64,000 bases of DNA, from assembly GCF_002514735.1 (NCBI RefSeq), contig NZ_NBWU01000005.1, forward strand, positions 310,001 to 374,000, in the 5' to 3' direction. This DNA is from Sediminicola luteus. GTDB lineage: Bacteria > Bacteroidota > Bacteroidia > Flavobacteriales > Flavobacteriaceae. The notes beneath the pieces were generated by a model. It was not told where the DNA came from. It did no database searches and saw only the letters and a list, made by a program, of their open reading frames with translations. Of this stretch, positions 62,156-64,000 are shown piece after piece (the stretch's first letter is position 1; each line of letters begins with the position of its first letter). Position numbers and translations under genes: made by a program.

Positions 62156-64000
62156 TTACTTTATTCTTTCTACCAATAAAGATGTTCCATCTGGTACGAT
62201 GTTGATCGTACCCTTACTTGAGTATCTACGCCCCCTTACGGAGATGGCGTCACCAGACGAAAGTTGAACGATCTTTACGATGGTAGCCGAGCTTTTGTCT
62301 ACATCGGCATTTCTATGGTAGGTGGCTGCCAAGGTTCCCGCAATGGCCGTTGTACCGTTGTATAATTGGAATTCCGCCCCGGTTCTGGTATTCCCGCCAG
62401 CGGTTCCTGTACCGGCTACTTGGGCCGTGGCCCTAAAAGTGATACGATAACGCCCGTCGGCCGGAATCGTAATAGCGGTAGCAGATGTGGTGTATCCTGT
62501 ATCTACAATGCCATTGGTACCATAGGTAATGGTCTGTGCCGTGGCAAAAGGATTATTGTTCAACGTAACACCCGTGCCACTAGAGGCCAAATATACTTCG
62601 GCCATGGTCGGACTAAATACGGTTTGCCAGGTGGCCGCTCCAGAACCATCGGTAGTAAGAACCTGTCCGTCGGTTCCCCTGTCGGTTGGTAGGGTAGTAG
62701 AGGTGGCACCAACATTAATGGTGGTTTGTCCAGTGATACCTAATGTACCTGTTACATCTGTATTGTTTTGTAAATCGATTCCGCTTGCACCTGAGATCTG
62801 TACAGCATTCGGACCAGTTAATTGTAAGACGTTAGAGGCACTGATTTGAATATTGTTCGTAGCAGCCAATTGAAGGTCACTAACATTATTGATCGTTAGG
62901 CTGTTTCCTCCGCCATCAACCGTTCTTGCGCCACTTAGGGTGCCATTGGCAGAATACAGGTTGTCTCCGCCATCGGTATCGGCACTCCAAGCCGATCCAT
63001 CCCATTTTAAAACTTGTCCGGCAGCGGTGGCTCCAAGCGCACTAAGATCGGTAGAAGCAATGGTGCCATCATCGATTTTTGCGGATGTTACCGCATCATT
63101 GGCGATAGTATTGGCGGCTAAGGTACCTGTAACATCACCCCCTAGGTTTGGAACATTGAAGGTGGTACCAGATAATGAAATATTGGTTCCGGCGGAATAG
63201 GTAGTGTCGTCATCCCCGTCGGCGATATCCGCTGGAATGCCGGTGAGGCTACCCCAGGCACCATCGAAATCATCTGTGGCATCTGTATCAAGGTTAGGGA
63301 ACTCGTTGTTAACGGCCGTGGCCACCTGGGCATCGGTCAGTTGTGTATCGTTATCCACGTTATCGGCAAAACCTGCTGGGATACTGGTAATGTTGGTCCA
63401 ATCGGCGGCAATGGTACTGTTGTCCACGGCGAAGGTAGTTCCAGTGAGGGTCATACCCGCTCCGGCGGAATAGGTAGTGTCATCGTCCCCATCGGCGATA
63501 TCCGCTGGAATGCCGGTAAGGCTACCCCAGGCACCGTCAAAGTCGTCAGTGGCATCAAGGTCCAAGTTGGCCGGGATTCCGGTAAGACTTCCCCAAGCGC
63601 CATCGAAATCATCTGTGGCATCGGTATCAAGGTTAGGGAATTCATTGTTAACGGCGGTTGCCACTTGGGCATCGGTCAATTGTGTATCGTTATCCACGTT
63701 ATCGGCAAAACCTGCTGGGATACTGGTAATGTTGGTCCAATCGGCGGCAATGGTACTGTTGTCCACGGCGAAGGTAGTCCCGGTGAGGGTCATACCCGCT
63801 CCGGCGGAATAGGTAGTGTCATCGTCCCCATCGGCGATATCCGCTGGAATGCCGGTAAGGCTACCCCAAGCACCATCGAAATCATCTGTGGCATCGGTAT
63901 CAAGGTTGGGGAACTCGTTGTTAACGGCCGTGGCTACCTGGGCATCGGTCAATTGTGTATCGTTATCCACGTTATCGGCAAAACCTGCTGGGATGCTGGT
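62156..64000 (-). CDS. Large acidic repeat protein with jelly-roll C-terminus (partial, N-terminus outside window)
   Basis: The last 614 or so residues of a longer protein; the frame is open to the window edge. The upstream part is tandem near-identical 91-residue repeats (TQLTDAQVATAVNNEFPNLD, DATDDFDGAWGSLTGIP, DGDDDTTYSAGAGMTLTG), very rich in D, T and N and lacking K and R. Next is a strand-repeat region (LQLAATNNIQISASNVLQL) and a C-terminal 130-residue jelly-roll (GRYRITFRATAQ, then KIVQLSSGDAISVRGRR). This resembles tail-fibre or trimeric adhesin-type surface proteins of Bacteroidota. No sorting domain is visible. Probably calcium-binding, by composition only. Confidence 0.82.
   Translation of the reverse strand, partial: TSIPAGFADNVDNDTQLTDAQVATAVNNEFPNLDTDATDDFDGAWGSLTGIPADIADGDDDTTYSAGAGMTLTGTTFAVDNSTIAADWTNITSIPAGFADNVDNDTQLTDAQVATAVNNEFPNLDTDATDDFDGAWGSLTGIPANLDLDATDDFDGAWGSLTGIPADIADGDDDTTYSAGAGMTLTGTTFAVDNSTIAADWTNITSIPAGFADNVDNDTQLTDAQVATAVNNEFPNLDTDATDDFDGAWGSLTGIPADIADGDDDTTYSAGTNISLSGTTFNVPNLGGDVTGTLAANTIANDAVTSAKIDDGTIASTDLSALGATAAGQVLKWDGSAWSADTDGGDNLYSANGTLSGARTVDGGGNSLTINNVSDLQLAATNNIQISASNVLQLTGPNAVQISGASGIDLQNNTDVTGTLGITGQTTINVGATSTTLPTDRGTDGQVLTTDGSGAATWQTVFSPTMAEVYLASSGTGVTLNNNPFATAQTITYGTNGIVDTGYTTSATAITIPADGRYRITFRATAQVAGTGTAGGNTRTGAEFQLYNGTTAIAGTLAATYHRNADVDKSSATIVKIVQLSSGDAISVRGRRYSSKGTINIVPDGTSLLVERIK
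63160..64000 (-). repeat. Tandem 273-bp coding repeats with a 66-bp insertion
   Basis: The marker TATCCAC (plus strand) recurs at 63352, 63691 and 63964, that is 339 bp and then 273 bp apart. The 339-bp unit equals 273 plus 66, the extra 66 bp (about 63535-63600) being a duplicate of the DATDDFDGAWGSLTGIP segment. Units are nearly identical at the DNA level, so the array may vary in copy number and extends past the window. Confidence 0.9.

Noticed and set aside
63204-63812. Open plus-strand frames of 89 and 111 codons across the repeat region
   Set aside because: They mirror the tandem repeats of the minus-strand protein; composition and exact repetition show they are shadows.

Overview
The window is about 64 kb of chromosome from a member of the Bacteroidota, almost certainly a marine, gliding member of the Flavobacteriaceae. 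The evidence is gldB/gldC, porT (sprT), a type IX secretion (T9SS) plug-family protein, a protein ending in a gliding-motility type B C-terminal domain, a sodium-pumping NADH:quinone reductase (Nqr), a GH97 glycosidase, a short RpoD lacking region 1.1, and repeated TAnnTTTG -7 promoter boxes. The genus cannot be fixed from the sequence alone. No rRNA, tRNA, CRISPR array, IS transposase or prophage was seen.

Layout: 1-8150 (minus) is the division and cell wall cluster mraZ-rsmH-ftsL-ftsI-murE-mraY-murD-ftsW, with ftsW cut by the window edge. 8.4-14.4 kb holds an alpha/beta hydrolase and engB, gldC/gldB facing nadE, a LuxR-type regulator with a degenerate receiver, a CBS protein, and ypdA. 14.4-18.2 kb has rpe, an eight-haem TPR lipoprotein and a HicA/HicB toxin-antitoxin pair. 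18.4-29.2 kb is housekeeping: rpoD, pnp, rpsO, accD, fba, tamL, an rRNA 2'-O-methyltransferase, porT and ubiE. 29.3-40.6 kb has trkA-trkH, an aminotransferase, rsmG, pruA, a YhhN protein, apaG, a DUF3667 protein and the DUF5103/plug protein. 40.7-48.3 kb is nqrABCDEF, then a small unknown gene and apbE, whose product covalently attaches FMN to NqrB and NqrC. 48.3-56.9 kb has a methyltransferase, a GxxExxY gene in an inverted-repeat cassette, map, GH97, gpmI, a secreted ankyrin protein, a small membrane protein, and M48 and M15 peptidases.

56.9-64.0 kb is the accessory end: five consecutive minus-strand genes for exported proteins. They are a huge acidic repeat protein running off the window, a 128-residue protein, a beta-helix-like protein, a fibre-like protein and a T9SS type B cargo. 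This looks like a cell-surface fibre or adhesin locus and is the least understood part of the window. The most notable smaller signals are the GxxExxY cassette at 49050-49490, the atypical response regulator at 12110, the small gene between nqrF and apbE, and a 16-bp-arm palindrome in front of hicA.
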